A DNA stretch of 64,000 nucleotides from Mycolicibacterium confluentis (GTDB lineage Bacteria > Actinomycetota > Actinomycetes > Mycobacteriales > Mycobacteriaceae): contig NZ_AP022612.1 in assembly GCF_010729895.1 (NCBI RefSeq), positions 1,364,001-1,428,000 of the forward strand, given 5' to 3'. Under the pieces are notes generated by a model. It was not told the origin of the DNA. It searched no databases and saw nothing but the letters and a program-made list of their open reading frames with translations. The translations under genes and the position numbers were made by a program. This document shows, in pieces, positions 16,076 through 24,444 of this stretch. Position 1 is the first letter of the stretch. Every line of letters begins with the position of its first letter.

Positions 16076-17470
16076 ATGACAGCGCCCGAACCGACCACCG
16101 ACGGCACCTACCGAGACCGCATCATCGCGGTCGAACCCGGTGGCAACGAGTTCATCGCCGACGCCGACCGGCACGGCAGGCCCAGCCAACTGGTTTGGAC
16201 GTGGGCGTCGCCCAACCTTGAATTCGCCACGATCTTCCTCGGCGTGCTCGCGGTCGCCTACTACGGAATGAACTTCTGGCAGGCCGCCGCGGGCATCCTG
16301 CTCGGCGCCGGCCTCGGCGTCCTCGCGCACGGCGTCCTGTCCGCGCGCGGACCCCGGCACGGTGTGCCCCAGATGGTGTTGGGCCGTCTGCCGTTCGGGT
16401 TCAAGGGCAACGCGGTGCCGTCGACCCTGATGTCGATCACCGCCGGAGTGGGCTGGTTCGCGACCAACAGCGTCAGCGGTGCCTTCGCACTCTCGACCCT
16501 GTTCGGCATCGGACCGCTGCCCGCCCTCGTGGTGGTGGTCCTCATCCAGACCTCGCTGGCCTTCTTCGGGCACAACCTGGTGCAGGCGTTCGAACGCTTC
16601 GCCTTCCCGGTGCTGGCCGTGATCTTCGCGCTCGCCTCGGTGGCGATCCTGGGCAAGTCGGACCTCGGCGCGCCGGCCTTCGAGGACGGGGTCGGCGGAC
16701 TCGGCGGCTTCCTGCTGACCGTGGGCACGACGTTCGGCTACGTCGCCGGCTGGGCCCCCTACGCGGCCGACTTCAGTCGCTACCTGCCGAAGACCGTCTC
16801 GCCGGTCCGCACCGGGTTCTTCGCCGCCACCGGCCTGTTCCTGGCGTGCACGACGCTGGCGATCGTCGGCGCCGCGTCGGTCACCATCGCGACCGACGCC
16901 ACCGACAACCCGACCGACGCGTTCACCAGTTCACTGCCCGAATGGTTGGCCAGTGCCACGCTGCTGGCCATCGCGATCGGGGCCATTGCGGCCAACGCCA
17001 TCAATGTGTACTCGGGCGCAATGGCATTCGTCACCACGGGTATCAAACTGCCCGCCCACATCGCGCGCGCCCTGGCGACGGTGTTCTTCGGCGTGGCCGG
17101 ATTCCTCATCGCGTGGTGGGCCCTGGCCGACGCCGCCGCCAGCTATGAGGCGTTCCTGCTGCTCATCGCGTACTGGATCGGGCCCTGGCTCGGCGTGGTG
17201 TTCGCCGACCAGTATCTGCGCCGTGGGCACCGAGTCGAAGGCTTCCTGTACGACCGCAGTTACACCAACTGGCCGGGCCTGGCGTCGTTCCTGATCGGAC
17301 TGGTGGTGTCGGTGCTGCTGTTCTGCAATCAGGAGCGGTTCGTCGGCTTCGTCGTGCGGGCCGTTCCGGAACTGGGCGACATCACCTTCTTCGTCGGATT
17401 CGTGCTCGCCGCCGGGTGCTACCTTGTGTTCTGCCGAGCCAAGATCGAAGCGGAACGAGTTGCGTTGTGA
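16076..17470 (+). CDS. NCS1-family purine/cytosine permease
   Basis: The protein has 464 residues with about 12 transmembrane helices. Family features include the start of helix 1 after RHGRPSQLVWTWASPNLEFAT, the GPRHGVPQMVLGR loop and the GWAPYAADFSRYLP stretch, all usual in PF02133 members. NCS1 carriers couple nucleobase uptake to Na+ or H+. Its stop overlaps the GTG of the cytosine deaminase gene as GTGA, so cytosine or a modified cytosine is the obvious cargo. The first gene of a likely operon running to the oxygenase gene. No riboswitch is visible in the 74 nt upstream. Confidence 0.85.
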   Translation: MTAPEPTTDGTYRDRIIAVEPGGNEFIADADRHGRPSQLVWTWASPNLEFATIFLGVLAVAYYGMNFWQAAAGILLGAGLGVLAHGVLSARGPRHGVPQMVLGRLPFGFKGNAVPSTLMSITAGVGWFATNSVSGAFALSTLFGIGPLPALVVVVLIQTSLAFFGHNLVQAFERFAFPVLAVIFALASVAILGKSDLGAPAFEDGVGGLGGFLLTVGTTFGYVAGWAPYAADFSRYLPKTVSPVRTGFFAATGLFLACTTLAIVGAASVTIATDATDNPTDAFTSSLPEWLASATLLAIAIGAIAANAINVYSGAMAFVTTGIKLPAHIARALATVFFGVAGFLIAWWALADAAASYEAFLLLIAYWIGPWLGVVFADQYLRRGHRVEGFLYDRSYTNWPGLASFLIGLVVSVLLFCNQERFVGFVVRAVPELGDITFFVGFVLAAGCYLVFCRAKIEAERVAL

Positions 17471-17910
17471 CACCTGAGGAGATGCTTGAAGTCGCCGTCG
17501 CCGAGGCCCGAAAAGGTCTGGCGGAGGGCGGTATTCCGATCGGAGCCGCACTGTTCAGCGCGGACGGGACACTGCTGGGCAGCGGCCACAACAAGCGAGT
17601 CCAGGACGACGACCCGTCGGTGCACGGCGAGACCGACGCGTTCCGCAACGCGGGACGCCAGCGTGACTACCGGTCGACCATCATGGTCACCACGCTGTCG
17701 CCGTGCTGGTACTGCAGCGGACTGGTGCGCCAGTTCAACATCGGGGCAGTCGTGATCGGCGAGAGTCGCACCTTCACCGGTGGCCATGACTGGCTGGCCG
17801 AGCACGGCGTCGGGATCACGCTGCTCGACGACGAACGGTGCGTCACGATGATGGAGGAGTTCATCACCGCCCGTCCCGAACTGTGGAATGAAGACATTGG
17901 AGTGTCCTGA
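17467..17910 (+). CDS. yeast-type (Fcy1-like) cytosine deaminase
   Basis: The protein has 147 residues. The zinc site is His53 and catalytic Glu55 in HGE, with Cys80 and Cys83 in LSPCWYC. The C-terminus (DDERC, then EFI, ARPELWNEDIG) closely follows Saccharomyces Fcy1, including the Asp of EDIG that contacts the base. This is unlike the large amidohydrolase CodA of E. coli. Fcy1 deaminates cytosine and 5-methylcytosine to uracil and thymine. GTG 17467 overlaps the permease stop by 4 nt. The next gene starts immediately after the stop, so permease, deaminase and oxygenase are translationally linked. Confidence 0.85.
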   Translation: MTPEEMLEVAVAEARKGLAEGGIPIGAALFSADGTLLGSGHNKRVQDDDPSVHGETDAFRNAGRQRDYRSTIMVTTLSPCWYCSGLVRQFNIGAVVIGESRTFTGGHDWLAEHGVGITLLDDERCVTMMEEFITARPELWNEDIGVS

Positions 17911-18870
17911 ATGAGTGCCATTGCGACGGTCGACATCTCGCGCTGGTATGCCGGTGGCGCCGAGGCCGACGCGTTGGCCGTCGATGTGGATGAGGGCCTG
18001 CAGCGCGCCGGGTTCATCGTGATCACCGGCCACGGTGTCGACCCAGACCTGGCGGCCCGAGTCCGGTCCGCCAGTCGCGAGTTCTTCGCACTGCCCGATG
18101 AGGTCAAGCAGCGCTACTCGGTGCCCGTCGGCGGGCACGGCTGGATCGGGCCCGGCGCGGAGGCCAACGCCTACGCCGAGGGCACCGAGACGCCGCCGGA
18201 TCTCAAGGAGAGCTTCAGCCTGGGCGCCGAGACCGCGACCGGTGACCCGGACGTCGACCGAATCTGGTTCGCGCCCAACGTCTGGCCGACCGAGGTGTCC
18301 CACCTGCAGGGCCTGGTCGAGGAGTACACCGCCGAGATGCGCCGGGTCTCCGACGATCTGCTGGCGCTGTTCGCCCACGCGCTGAAGCTGCCGCAGAATC
18401 CGTTCGTGGACCTCGCAAGCCGGCCCACCTGGACGATGAACATCAACCACTACCCGCCGATGACTGTCGTCGGTGAGCCCGAACCCGGCCAGTTCCGCAT
18501 CGGGCCGCACACCGACTTCGGCACCGTCACGGTGCTCGACCGCGAACCCGGTGCCGGCGGTCTTCAGGTGTACTCCGAGCAGAACGGCTGGGAGGACGCC
18601 CCGTGGCAGCCGGGTGCGCTGACGGTCAACATCGGCGACCTGCTGGAGTACTGGAGCGGTCAGCGCTGGCCGTCGGGACGACACCGCGTGCTGCCGCCGC
18701 AACCGGAGGCCCCGGAGGAGGACCTGGTGTCCTTGATCTACTTCTACGAGGCCAACCACGACGCCCTGGTGCACCCCTTGGCGCCGCCGATCGGGCGGGT
18801 CGAGGGCCTGGCTCCGGTGGTCTCGGCTGACTTCATCAAGGAACGCCTCGACGCCATCACGGTCGGGTAG
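17911..18870 (+). CDS. isopenicillin N synthase-like Fe(II) dioxygenase
   Basis: The protein has 319 residues with the DIOX_N domain first (GFIVITGHGVD) and the 2OG-Fe(II) domain after. Iron ligands are His200 and Asp202 in GPHTDFG, and His258 in SGRHRVLPP. The usual 2-oxoglutarate R-x-S motif reads L-V-S (272-274), so the Arg appears replaced. ATG follows the deaminase stop without a gap. Fungal thymine-7-hydroxylase belongs to the same superfamily, so oxidation of thymine or a related base is a reasonable but unproven role. An alternative is a generic oxygenase of unknown substrate. A terminator follows. Confidence 0.8.
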   Translation: MSAIATVDISRWYAGGAEADALAVDVDEGLQRAGFIVITGHGVDPDLAARVRSASREFFALPDEVKQRYSVPVGGHGWIGPGAEANAYAEGTETPPDLKESFSLGAETATGDPDVDRIWFAPNVWPTEVSHLQGLVEEYTAEMRRVSDDLLALFAHALKLPQNPFVDLASRPTWTMNINHYPPMTVVGEPEPGQFRIGPHTDFGTVTVLDREPGAGGLQVYSEQNGWEDAPWQPGALTVNIGDLLEYWSGQRWPSGRHRVLPPQPEAPEEDLVSLIYFYEANHDALVHPLAPPIGRVEGLAPVVSADFIKERLDAITVG

Positions 18871-18874
18871 GTCG

Positions 18875-18897
18875 CACCGCGACTTCTTGTCGCGGTG
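18875..18897 (+). terminator. hairpin terminator after dioxygenase gene
   Basis: A 9-bp perfect stem (CACCGCGAC) surrounds a TTCTT loop, 4 nt after the stop codon. Confidence 0.8.
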
Positions 18898-18944
18898 ATT
18901 TGAACAGTTCTGCCAGCGTAATTCGTGCACTACGGTCACCGGCG

Positions 18945-19055
18945 ATGACTACGCAGATGATACCGAGCGCGGGCCGTGGCCCGCGCGTCGTGCGCGAGGG
19001 GGCTTGGCGCACTGTTCATTCCGCACTGGGGGCAGCAGTTCCGACTGTCCTGTGA
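18945..19055 (+). CDS. possible 36-residue leader ORF coupled to the ABC importer
   Basis: ATG 18945 opens a 36-codon frame rich in Arg, Ala and Val. Its TGA overlaps GTG 19052 of the ABC ATPase gene as GTGA, the same overlap used by the other genes of this operon. No good ribosome site precedes it and I do not recognise the peptide. It may be a coupled leader peptide, or chance. Confidence 0.3.
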   Translation: MTTQMIPSAGRGPRVVREGAWRTVHSALGAAVPTVL

Positions 19056-20176
19056 CGCCGCGACTGGAGGTCCGAGACCTCACCAAGCGGTATCAGGGCT
19101 CGCACGGCGAGGCGACGGCCGTGCACCCCACCAGTTTTGCGCTTGCGCCCGGCGAGTTCTTCTCCCTGCTGGGCCCGTCGGGATGCGGCAAGTCGACGAC
19201 GCTGCGGATGATCGCGGGACTCGAAATCCCCAGCAGCGGGTCAGTGCTGCTCGACGGTGAGGACATCACCGCGCAGCCACCCGAACGCCGCGACGTGAAC
19301 CTCGTGTTCCAGGGCTATGCGCTGTTCGAGCATCTGTCGGTGTGGGACAACGTCGCGTTCGGCCTGCGCCGCAGAAGGACTGGTAGGCAGGAGATTCGGC
19401 GTCGCGTCGGCGAAGCGCTGGAGATGGTGGCGCTGACGGGGTTCGAGTCACGGCGGCCGCGGTCGCTGTCCGGCGGTCAGCAGCAGCGCGTCGCGCTGGC
19501 TCGGGCGCTGGTCAACCAGCCCAAGGTGCTGCTGCTCGACGAACCCCTCGGTGCGCTCGACCTGCAGTTGCGGGAAAGCATGCAGGTCGAACTCGGCAGG
19601 ATCCAGCGCGAGACCGGTGTCACCTTCGTCTACGTCACCCATGATCAGGGTGAGGCGCTGTCGATGTCGGACCGCATCGCGGTGCTCAACGAGGGCGCCG
19701 TCGAGCAGATCGGTTCTCCGCGCGAGATCTACCGCAGGCCCGCAACCCGATTCGTGGCGTCGTTCATCGGTGTCTCCAACGTGGTCGACGGTGTGGTCAC
19801 GGGGCGCCGGGACGATCGCGCCGTGCTCCGGACCGGCGACGACGAGCACATCGAACTGCCCGATGACGACCTGGCCGCGGGCACATCCGTCACCTTCACC
19901 ATTCGGCCCGAACACATCTCGCTGCACCAGACACCCGCCGCTGACGACTCGTTCATCCGGGCCACCGTCACCGACGTCGCCTTCCACGGTGCGGTCACCC
20001 GCTACCTGCTCAAGCGCGCCGACGGCACCGAGCTTGTCGCGGTCCGCCCCGACGGCGACGGGCCGTCCCCGGCACCGGGCGAGCAGTGGTGGGCGTCGTG
20101 GCCGGCGGCGCACGCCGTACTGATCCCCGAATCCCGAACCGTTTCACCCCACTTCGACGACAGGACATTCGTATGA
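19052..20176 (+). CDS. polyamine-type ABC importer ATPase (PotA-like)
   Basis: The protein has 374 residues. The ATPase domain (residues 1-240) has Walker A GPSGCGKST, signature LSGGQQQR, Walker B VLLLDEPLGALD and switch THDQ. A TOBE domain follows (RPEHISL region). Architecture and length fit PotA/FbpC-type ATPases for spermidine/putrescine, iron or related solutes. GTG 19052 is preferred over TTG 19004 because the conserved start (RLEVRDLTKRY) follows directly. It begins a four-gene operon in which each boundary is an ATGA or GTGA overlap. Confidence 0.85.
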   Translation: MTPRLEVRDLTKRYQGSHGEATAVHPTSFALAPGEFFSLLGPSGCGKSTTLRMIAGLEIPSSGSVLLDGEDITAQPPERRDVNLVFQGYALFEHLSVWDNVAFGLRRRRTGRQEIRRRVGEALEMVALTGFESRRPRSLSGGQQQRVALARALVNQPKVLLLDEPLGALDLQLRESMQVELGRIQRETGVTFVYVTHDQGEALSMSDRIAVLNEGAVEQIGSPREIYRRPATRFVASFIGVSNVVDGVVTGRRDDRAVLRTGDDEHIELPDDDLAAGTSVTFTIRPEHISLHQTPAADDSFIRATVTDVAFHGAVTRYLLKRADGTELVAVRPDGDGPSPAPGEQWWASWPAAHAVLIPESRTVSPHFDDRTFV

Positions 20177-21312
20177 CACGTGTGCACACCCGCCGCACTT
20201 TCCTGGCCACCGGCGGCGCCGCTCTGGCCGGCTTCTATCTCGCGGCCTGCAGCGGCGGCAGCGGCAACACCACCTCCTCCACCTCGCCGGTCACTGAGGC
20301 GAAGGTCGACGGCGACCTCGACTACATCAACTGGGAGGGCTACATCTCCGACGAGGTCATCTCCGGCTTCGAGCAGGAGTACGGCGTCAAGGTCAACCAG
20401 ACCTACTTCAGCAGCTTCGCCGACCTGCACAAGAAGCTGGCGGCCGGTCAGCCCTACGACGTGACGGTGACCGCGTCGCAGGACCTGCCGCGCCTGACGC
20501 AGAACGGGCTCCTGCAACCGGTCAACCACGACCTCTTCGAGAACCTCGACCAGATCCCGGCGGCGTTCCAGAACCCGCAGCTGACCGACGACGAGAAACT
20601 CAACGAGCAGATCGCACGTCACCTCGGCGGTCCATACGCCTACGGCGACGCGGGAATTCAGTGGCTGACCAACCGCGTGCCCGACCCGCAGCCGAGCTAC
20701 CGTGCGTTCTGGGACGCCCCGGAGCAGGCCGACGGCCACATCTTCCTGTTCGACGACCCGACCTACACGATCGGCGTCGCGCTCGGCGCACTCGGACACC
20801 CCGTGCAGTCGAGCGACCCGAGCCAGATCGACGAGGCCGCCGCCGCGCTCATCGAACTCAAGCCGAAGTTGGGCGGATTCACCACGCAGCAGTCGCAGAC
20901 CAAGGTCGAATCCGGCGACTCCTGGTTGGGCTTCGCCTGGGCCGGAAACATGTACCTGGCGTACAAGGAACTCGCCCAGCCCGAGACGCTGGGTTGGGCC
21001 CCGGCGAAGGAGGGCGGCTACAGCGGCAGCGACTTCTGGACCATTCCGGCCTCGGCCAAGCACCCCGGGACGGCGACACTGTTCCTGGACTGGCTGCTGC
21101 GCCCGGAGAACGCCAAGAAGAACGTCGACACCATCGCCTACCCGATCCCGACGACAGCGGGCCTGGCCGCCTACGCGGACCTGACCAAGGACATTCCCTG
21201 GCTGCAGGTCGACGAGGCGTCCATCGCGGACTTCTCCCGCTGGACCAGGCCTCTCGACCAGCAGACCGCGCAGCGCTGGCAGCAGGCGTGGACCAAGGTG
21301 CGCGCTGCGTGA
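20173..21312 (+). CDS. polyamine-type substrate-binding lipoprotein (PotD-like), Tat signal
   Basis: The protein has 379 residues. A twin-arginine signal (RRTFLATGG) ends in a lipobox with Cys26 (FYLAAC), so it is probably folded before export and lipid-anchored. The mature part begins with a PotD/PotF-like INWEGYIS and FEQEYGVKV pattern. ATG 20173 overlaps the ATPase stop as ATGA. The solute cannot be read with confidence; its neighbours upstream suggest a nitrogenous base or derivative, while family habit suggests polyamines. The terminal TRPLDQQTAQRWQQAWTKV is typical of this family. Confidence 0.85.
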   Translation: MTRVHTRRTFLATGGAALAGFYLAACSGGSGNTTSSTSPVTEAKVDGDLDYINWEGYISDEVISGFEQEYGVKVNQTYFSSFADLHKKLAAGQPYDVTVTASQDLPRLTQNGLLQPVNHDLFENLDQIPAAFQNPQLTDDEKLNEQIARHLGGPYAYGDAGIQWLTNRVPDPQPSYRAFWDAPEQADGHIFLFDDPTYTIGVALGALGHPVQSSDPSQIDEAAAALIELKPKLGGFTTQQSQTKVESGDSWLGFAWAGNMYLAYKELAQPETLGWAPAKEGGYSGSDFWTIPASAKHPGTATLFLDWLLRPENAKKNVDTIAYPIPTTAGLAAYADLTKDIPWLQVDEASIADFSRWTRPLDQQTAQRWQQAWTKVRAA

Positions 21313-22172
21313 CCCCACCCGCGCCGGCCGACGGCCGGAGGGTGCCTCGGCTGTTGGCGCTGCCGGGGACGGTGTGGCTGCTGCTGCTGTTCGTCGTGCC
21401 GTTCGGGTTCGTCGTCGCGGCGTCGGTCGGTTCGACCGACGCCGTGGGACGGATCCTCTACGGCTGGTCGACCGCGAACTACGAGTTGGCCTTCGACGGG
21501 GTGATCCTGCCCATCGTGTGGCGGTCGGTCTCCTACGCGGCGATCGCCACCGCGGTGTGTCTGGTCGTCGGCTATCCGACCGCCTACGTGATCGCACGCT
21601 ACGGCGGCCGCTGGCGGACGGCGCTTGTCCTCGCGGTCCTGGTGCCGTGGCTGGTCAGCTACATCATCCGGATCTACGCCTGGCAGCAGCTGCTGGCCGA
21701 CGGCGGCCTGGCCAACGCGCTGCTGCGGGAAGTAGGCCTGGGGGACAACGGATTTCGGCTGTTGGGTACGTCGGGTGCGGTCGTCACCGGACTGGTCTAC
21801 AACTACCTGCCCTTGGCGATCCTGCCGATGTACGCCGCCATCGACCGCCTCGATCCGCGTGTGCTCGAGGCCGGTCGAGACCTGTACGGGTCCCGCCGCG
21901 CGGTCTTCTGGCACGTCGCGCTTCCCGAGACCCGCGCGGGTGTGGCGATCGCGTCTGGCCTGGTGTTCGTGCTGTCCCTCGGCGACTGGGCCACCGCATC
22001 GCTGCTGGGCGGTGCCGACCAGTACATGATCGGCAACCTGATCCAGGACCAGGTGAACAGCCAGGGTTCGCTGCCATTCGGTGCGGTGCTCTCGGTGCTG
22101 CTGCTGGCGGTGATCGCGGTCGGCTACGGGGGAGTGCGGTTCGCGACGCTGGCCGTCAGGAGGCCATGGTGA
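21309..22172 (+). CDS. ABC importer permease 1 (PotB-like)
   Basis: The protein has 287 residues with about six transmembrane helices. The EAA loop that contacts the ATPase reads EAGRDLYGSRRAVFWHVALP. The N-terminal half has the PotB pattern LLLLFVVPFGFVVAAS and a periplasmic loop with WSTANYELAFD. GTG 21309 overlaps the binding-protein stop as GTGA. It pairs with the following permease to form the channel. Confidence 0.85.
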   Translation: MTPPAPADGRRVPRLLALPGTVWLLLLFVVPFGFVVAASVGSTDAVGRILYGWSTANYELAFDGVILPIVWRSVSYAAIATAVCLVVGYPTAYVIARYGGRWRTALVLAVLVPWLVSYIIRIYAWQQLLADGGLANALLREVGLGDNGFRLLGTSGAVVTGLVYNYLPLAILPMYAAIDRLDPRVLEAGRDLYGSRRAVFWHVALPETRAGVAIASGLVFVLSLGDWATASLLGGADQYMIGNLIQDQVNSQGSLPFGAVLSVLLLAVIAVGYGGVRFATLAVRRPW

Positions 22173-23005
22173 GCACTTTGACGCCCCGGCAACGGCGCAG
22201 GCTCGGCGCGGGCGGACCGGGAGCGCTGTTGGTCGCGCCGATCCTGGTGTTGGCTTTCCTTTATCTGCCCGTCGCCGTCGTGATCGTGTACTCGCTGAAC
22301 TCCAAGCGATCGTTCGCGTCCTTCGGCGAACTGAGCCTCCGCTGGTACGGCGACGCCCTCGGCAACACCGCGATGTGGGCTTCGGCCCTGGTGAGCGTGC
22401 GGATCGCGCTCATCGCCGTCGTCGGGGCGGTGGTGCTGGGCACCGCGTTGGCCTTCGCGTTGGACCGACTCGGTCGGCGCACCCAGACGCCCGCCATGCT
22501 GCTGGTCACGCTGGTCCTCGTGACACCGGAGGTGTCCTTCGGGTTCTCGCTGCTGCTGCTGTTCACCAGTGTGGCGGTGCCGCTGTCGCTCTGGACCGTG
22601 GCACTCGGACATGTGACGTTCGCCATCTCGTATGTCGTGCTGATGGTGCGCGCGCGCCTGGCCCGGATGGAGCGGGACGTCGAGGAGGCCGCCCGCGACC
22701 TGGGGGCGGGACCGTGGACGACGCTGTGGCTGGTGGTCCTGCCGCAGCTGCGACCGACCCTGTTGGGGGCGGCGCTTCTGGTGTTCGTCCTGTCGTTCGA
22801 CGACTTCGTGACCTCGATGTTCACCACCGGAACGGGGACTCCACCGCTGCCGGTCTACGTCTACGGCATGCTCAAAGTCGGCGTCACCCCCGAGGTCAAC
22901 GCCATCGGCACGCTGTTCCTGTTGATCTCTGTCGGCCTCGGTGTGCTCGGGGTGCTGGTGTCCCGCGTCCGGACCGCCGCAGGTCGCGACGAGGTGCTGA
23001 TCTGA
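22169..23005 (+). CDS. ABC importer permease 2 (PotC-like)
   Basis: The protein has 278 residues with six predicted transmembrane helices. Its EAA loop reads EEAARDLGAGPWTTLWLVVLP. The PotC-like SLNSKRSFASFGELSLRWYG follows helix 1, and SFDDFVTSMFTTG near residue 200 is conserved in PotC/PhnV proteins. AGGAGG at 22158-22163 sits 5 nt before GTG 22169, which also overlaps the previous stop as GTGA; ATG 22166 is too close. Last gene of the importer operon. Confidence 0.85.
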   Translation: MSTLTPRQRRRLGAGGPGALLVAPILVLAFLYLPVAVVIVYSLNSKRSFASFGELSLRWYGDALGNTAMWASALVSVRIALIAVVGAVVLGTALAFALDRLGRRTQTPAMLLVTLVLVTPEVSFGFSLLLLFTSVAVPLSLWTVALGHVTFAISYVVLMVRARLARMERDVEEAARDLGAGPWTTLWLVVLPQLRPTLLGAALLVFVLSFDDFVTSMFTTGTGTPPLPVYVYGMLKVGVTPEVNAIGTLFLLISVGLGVLGVLVSRVRTAAGRDEVLI

Positions 23006-23010
23006 CGAAG

Positions 23011-23016
23011 TAGGGT
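23011..23016 (+). promoter_or_regulatory. candidate leaderless -10 box for rpiB
   Basis: TAGGGT lies 7 nt before ATG 23024, between the importer stop and rpiB. It would give rpiB its own leaderless transcript, separate from the importer operon only 18 nt upstream. Confidence 0.5.
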
Positions 23017-23023
23017 ATCGGCC

Positions 23024-23497
23024 ATGCGCGTCTACCTCGGTGCCGATCACGCCGGATATGAACTCAAGCAGGCCATCGTCGAGCATTTGAAGCAGAACGG
23101 TCACGAGCCGATCGACTGCGGTGCTTTCACCTACGACGCCGAGGACGACTACCCGGCGTTCTGCATCGCGGCCGCCGCCAAGACCGTGGCCGATCCCGGC
23201 AGCCTGGGCATCGTGCTCGGCGGGTCGGGCAACGGTGAGCAGATCGCGGCGAACAAGGTCCCGGGTGCGCGGTGCGCGCTGGCCTGGAGCACCGAAACCG
23301 CCGCGCTGGCCCGCGAGCACAACAACGCCCAGCTGATCGGCATCGGTGGCCGGATGCACACCACCGAGGAGGCGTTGGCCATCGTCGACGCGTTCCTGAC
23401 CACGAAGTGGTCGGAGGCCGATCGGCATCAGCGGCGCATCGACATTCTCGCCGACTACGAGAAGTCGCACGAAGCTCCGGCCGTGCCGGGCGCCTAG
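23024..23497 (+). CDS. rpiB: ribose-5-phosphate isomerase B
   Basis: The protein has 157 residues. It interconverts ribose-5-phosphate and ribulose-5-phosphate in the pentose phosphate pathway. RpiB features are clear: GADHAGYELK with the phosphate-binding Asp and His, CGAFTYDAEDDYP, and the GSGNGEQIAANKVPGARCALAW loop. The mycobacterial type uses Glu rather than Cys as base, consistent with GNGEQ here. It matches Rv2465c in size and in neighbouring nei. The start is fixed by the MRVYLGADHAG N-terminus. Confidence 0.95.
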   Translation: MRVYLGADHAGYELKQAIVEHLKQNGHEPIDCGAFTYDAEDDYPAFCIAAAAKTVADPGSLGIVLGGSGNGEQIAANKVPGARCALAWSTETAALAREHNNAQLIGIGGRMHTTEEALAIVDAFLTTKWSEADRHQRRIDILADYEKSHEAPAVPGA

Positions 23498-23508
23498 GCA
23501 CCACCTGT

Positions 23509-24306
23509 ATGCCCGAGGGGCACACGCTGCATCGGTTGGCCCGGTTGCACCAGCGTCGCTATGGCCGCGCGCCCGTGCGCGTCGGCAGCCCGCAGGGTCG
23601 CTTCACCGACGGCGCGGCCCTGGTGGACGGTCGCGTGCTGCGCAAGGCCACGGCCTGGGGCAAGCACCTGTTCCACCATTACGACGGCGCCAAGGTGGTG
23701 CACATCCACCTCGGCCTCTACGGGTCCTTCGGTGAGTTCGCGACCACCGACATCCCCGACCCGGTCGGGCAGGTACGGATGCGGATGATCGGTGCCGACT
23801 ACGGCACCGACCTGCGTGGCCCCACGGTGTGTGAGGTGATCGCCGAGGCCGAGATCGGCGACGTCGTTGCCAAACTCGGGCCCGACCCCCTGCGCCCGGA
23901 TGCCGACCCCAGCCTGGCCTGGAGTCGAATCACCAAGTCCCGCAGGGCGATCGGCGCGCTGCTGATGGACCAGTCGGTGCTGGCCGGGGTGGGCAACGTC
24001 TACCGAAGCGAACTGCTGTACCGACACCGCATCGACCCGTACCGGTCCGGCGTGACGATCGGGGCCGACGAGTTCGACGCCATGTGGCGCGACCTGGTGG
24101 CATTGATGAAGGTGGGCGTGCGGCGCGGCAAGATCGTCGTAGTCCGTCCCGAGGACGACCACGGCGCGCCAGCGTACGGGCCCGGGCGGCCGAGAACCTA
24201 TGTGTATCGCCGGGCCGGCGAGGTGTGCCGGGTGTGCGGCACCGAGGTCCGCACCGCCGTCGTCGAGGGACGCAACCTGTTCTGGTGCCCCACCTGCCAG
24301 ACCTAG
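23509..24306 (+). CDS. nei: Fpg/Nei-family DNA glycosylase / AP lyase
   Basis: The protein has 265 residues. The N-terminal MPEGHTLHR supplies the catalytic Pro (after Met removal) and Glu. A helix-two-turn-helix region follows with QSVLAGVGNVYRSELLYRH. A C-terminal zinc finger (CRVCG and CPTCQ) binds DNA. It excises oxidised bases, mainly pyrimidines in Nei types, and cuts the AP site by beta/delta elimination. It matches Rv2464c (Nei1), which is also adjacent to rpiB. It starts 11 nt after the rpiB stop, so the two are probably cotranscribed. Confidence 0.9.
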   Translation: MPEGHTLHRLARLHQRRYGRAPVRVGSPQGRFTDGAALVDGRVLRKATAWGKHLFHHYDGAKVVHIHLGLYGSFGEFATTDIPDPVGQVRMRMIGADYGTDLRGPTVCEVIAEAEIGDVVAKLGPDPLRPDADPSLAWSRITKSRRAIGALLMDQSVLAGVGNVYRSELLYRHRIDPYRSGVTIGADEFDAMWRDLVALMKVGVRRGKIVVVRPEDDHGAPAYGPGRPRTYVYRRAGEVCRVCGTEVRTAVVEGRNLFWCPTCQT

Positions 24307-24432
24307 ATTCCTCTGCGCCGAGACTGCGGGGAGGTCGACATCCGGCGCCAGACTTCGCGTTCACCGCAGTCGCGCCGGGACCGGAATCTGGACTCGCCCC
24401 GATCTCAGGGCGAAAGAATGCGCGCTGACCTG

Positions 24433-24438
24433 GATAAT
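24433..24438 (+). promoter_or_regulatory. candidate leaderless -10 box for the antiporter gene
   Basis: GATAAT ends 6 nt before GTG 24445. The first base departs from TANNNT, so the call is weaker than the others. Confidence 0.3.
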
Positions 24439-24444
24439 TGCTGA

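Noticed and set aside
17419-18939. 506-residue minus-strand frame
   Set aside because: Antisense to the deaminase and dioxygenase genes, whose catalytic motifs are intact on the plus strand.
18898-18944. riboswitch before the importer operon
   Set aside because: No conserved aptamer core that I know is present, and the region is only about 150 nt including the leader ORF.
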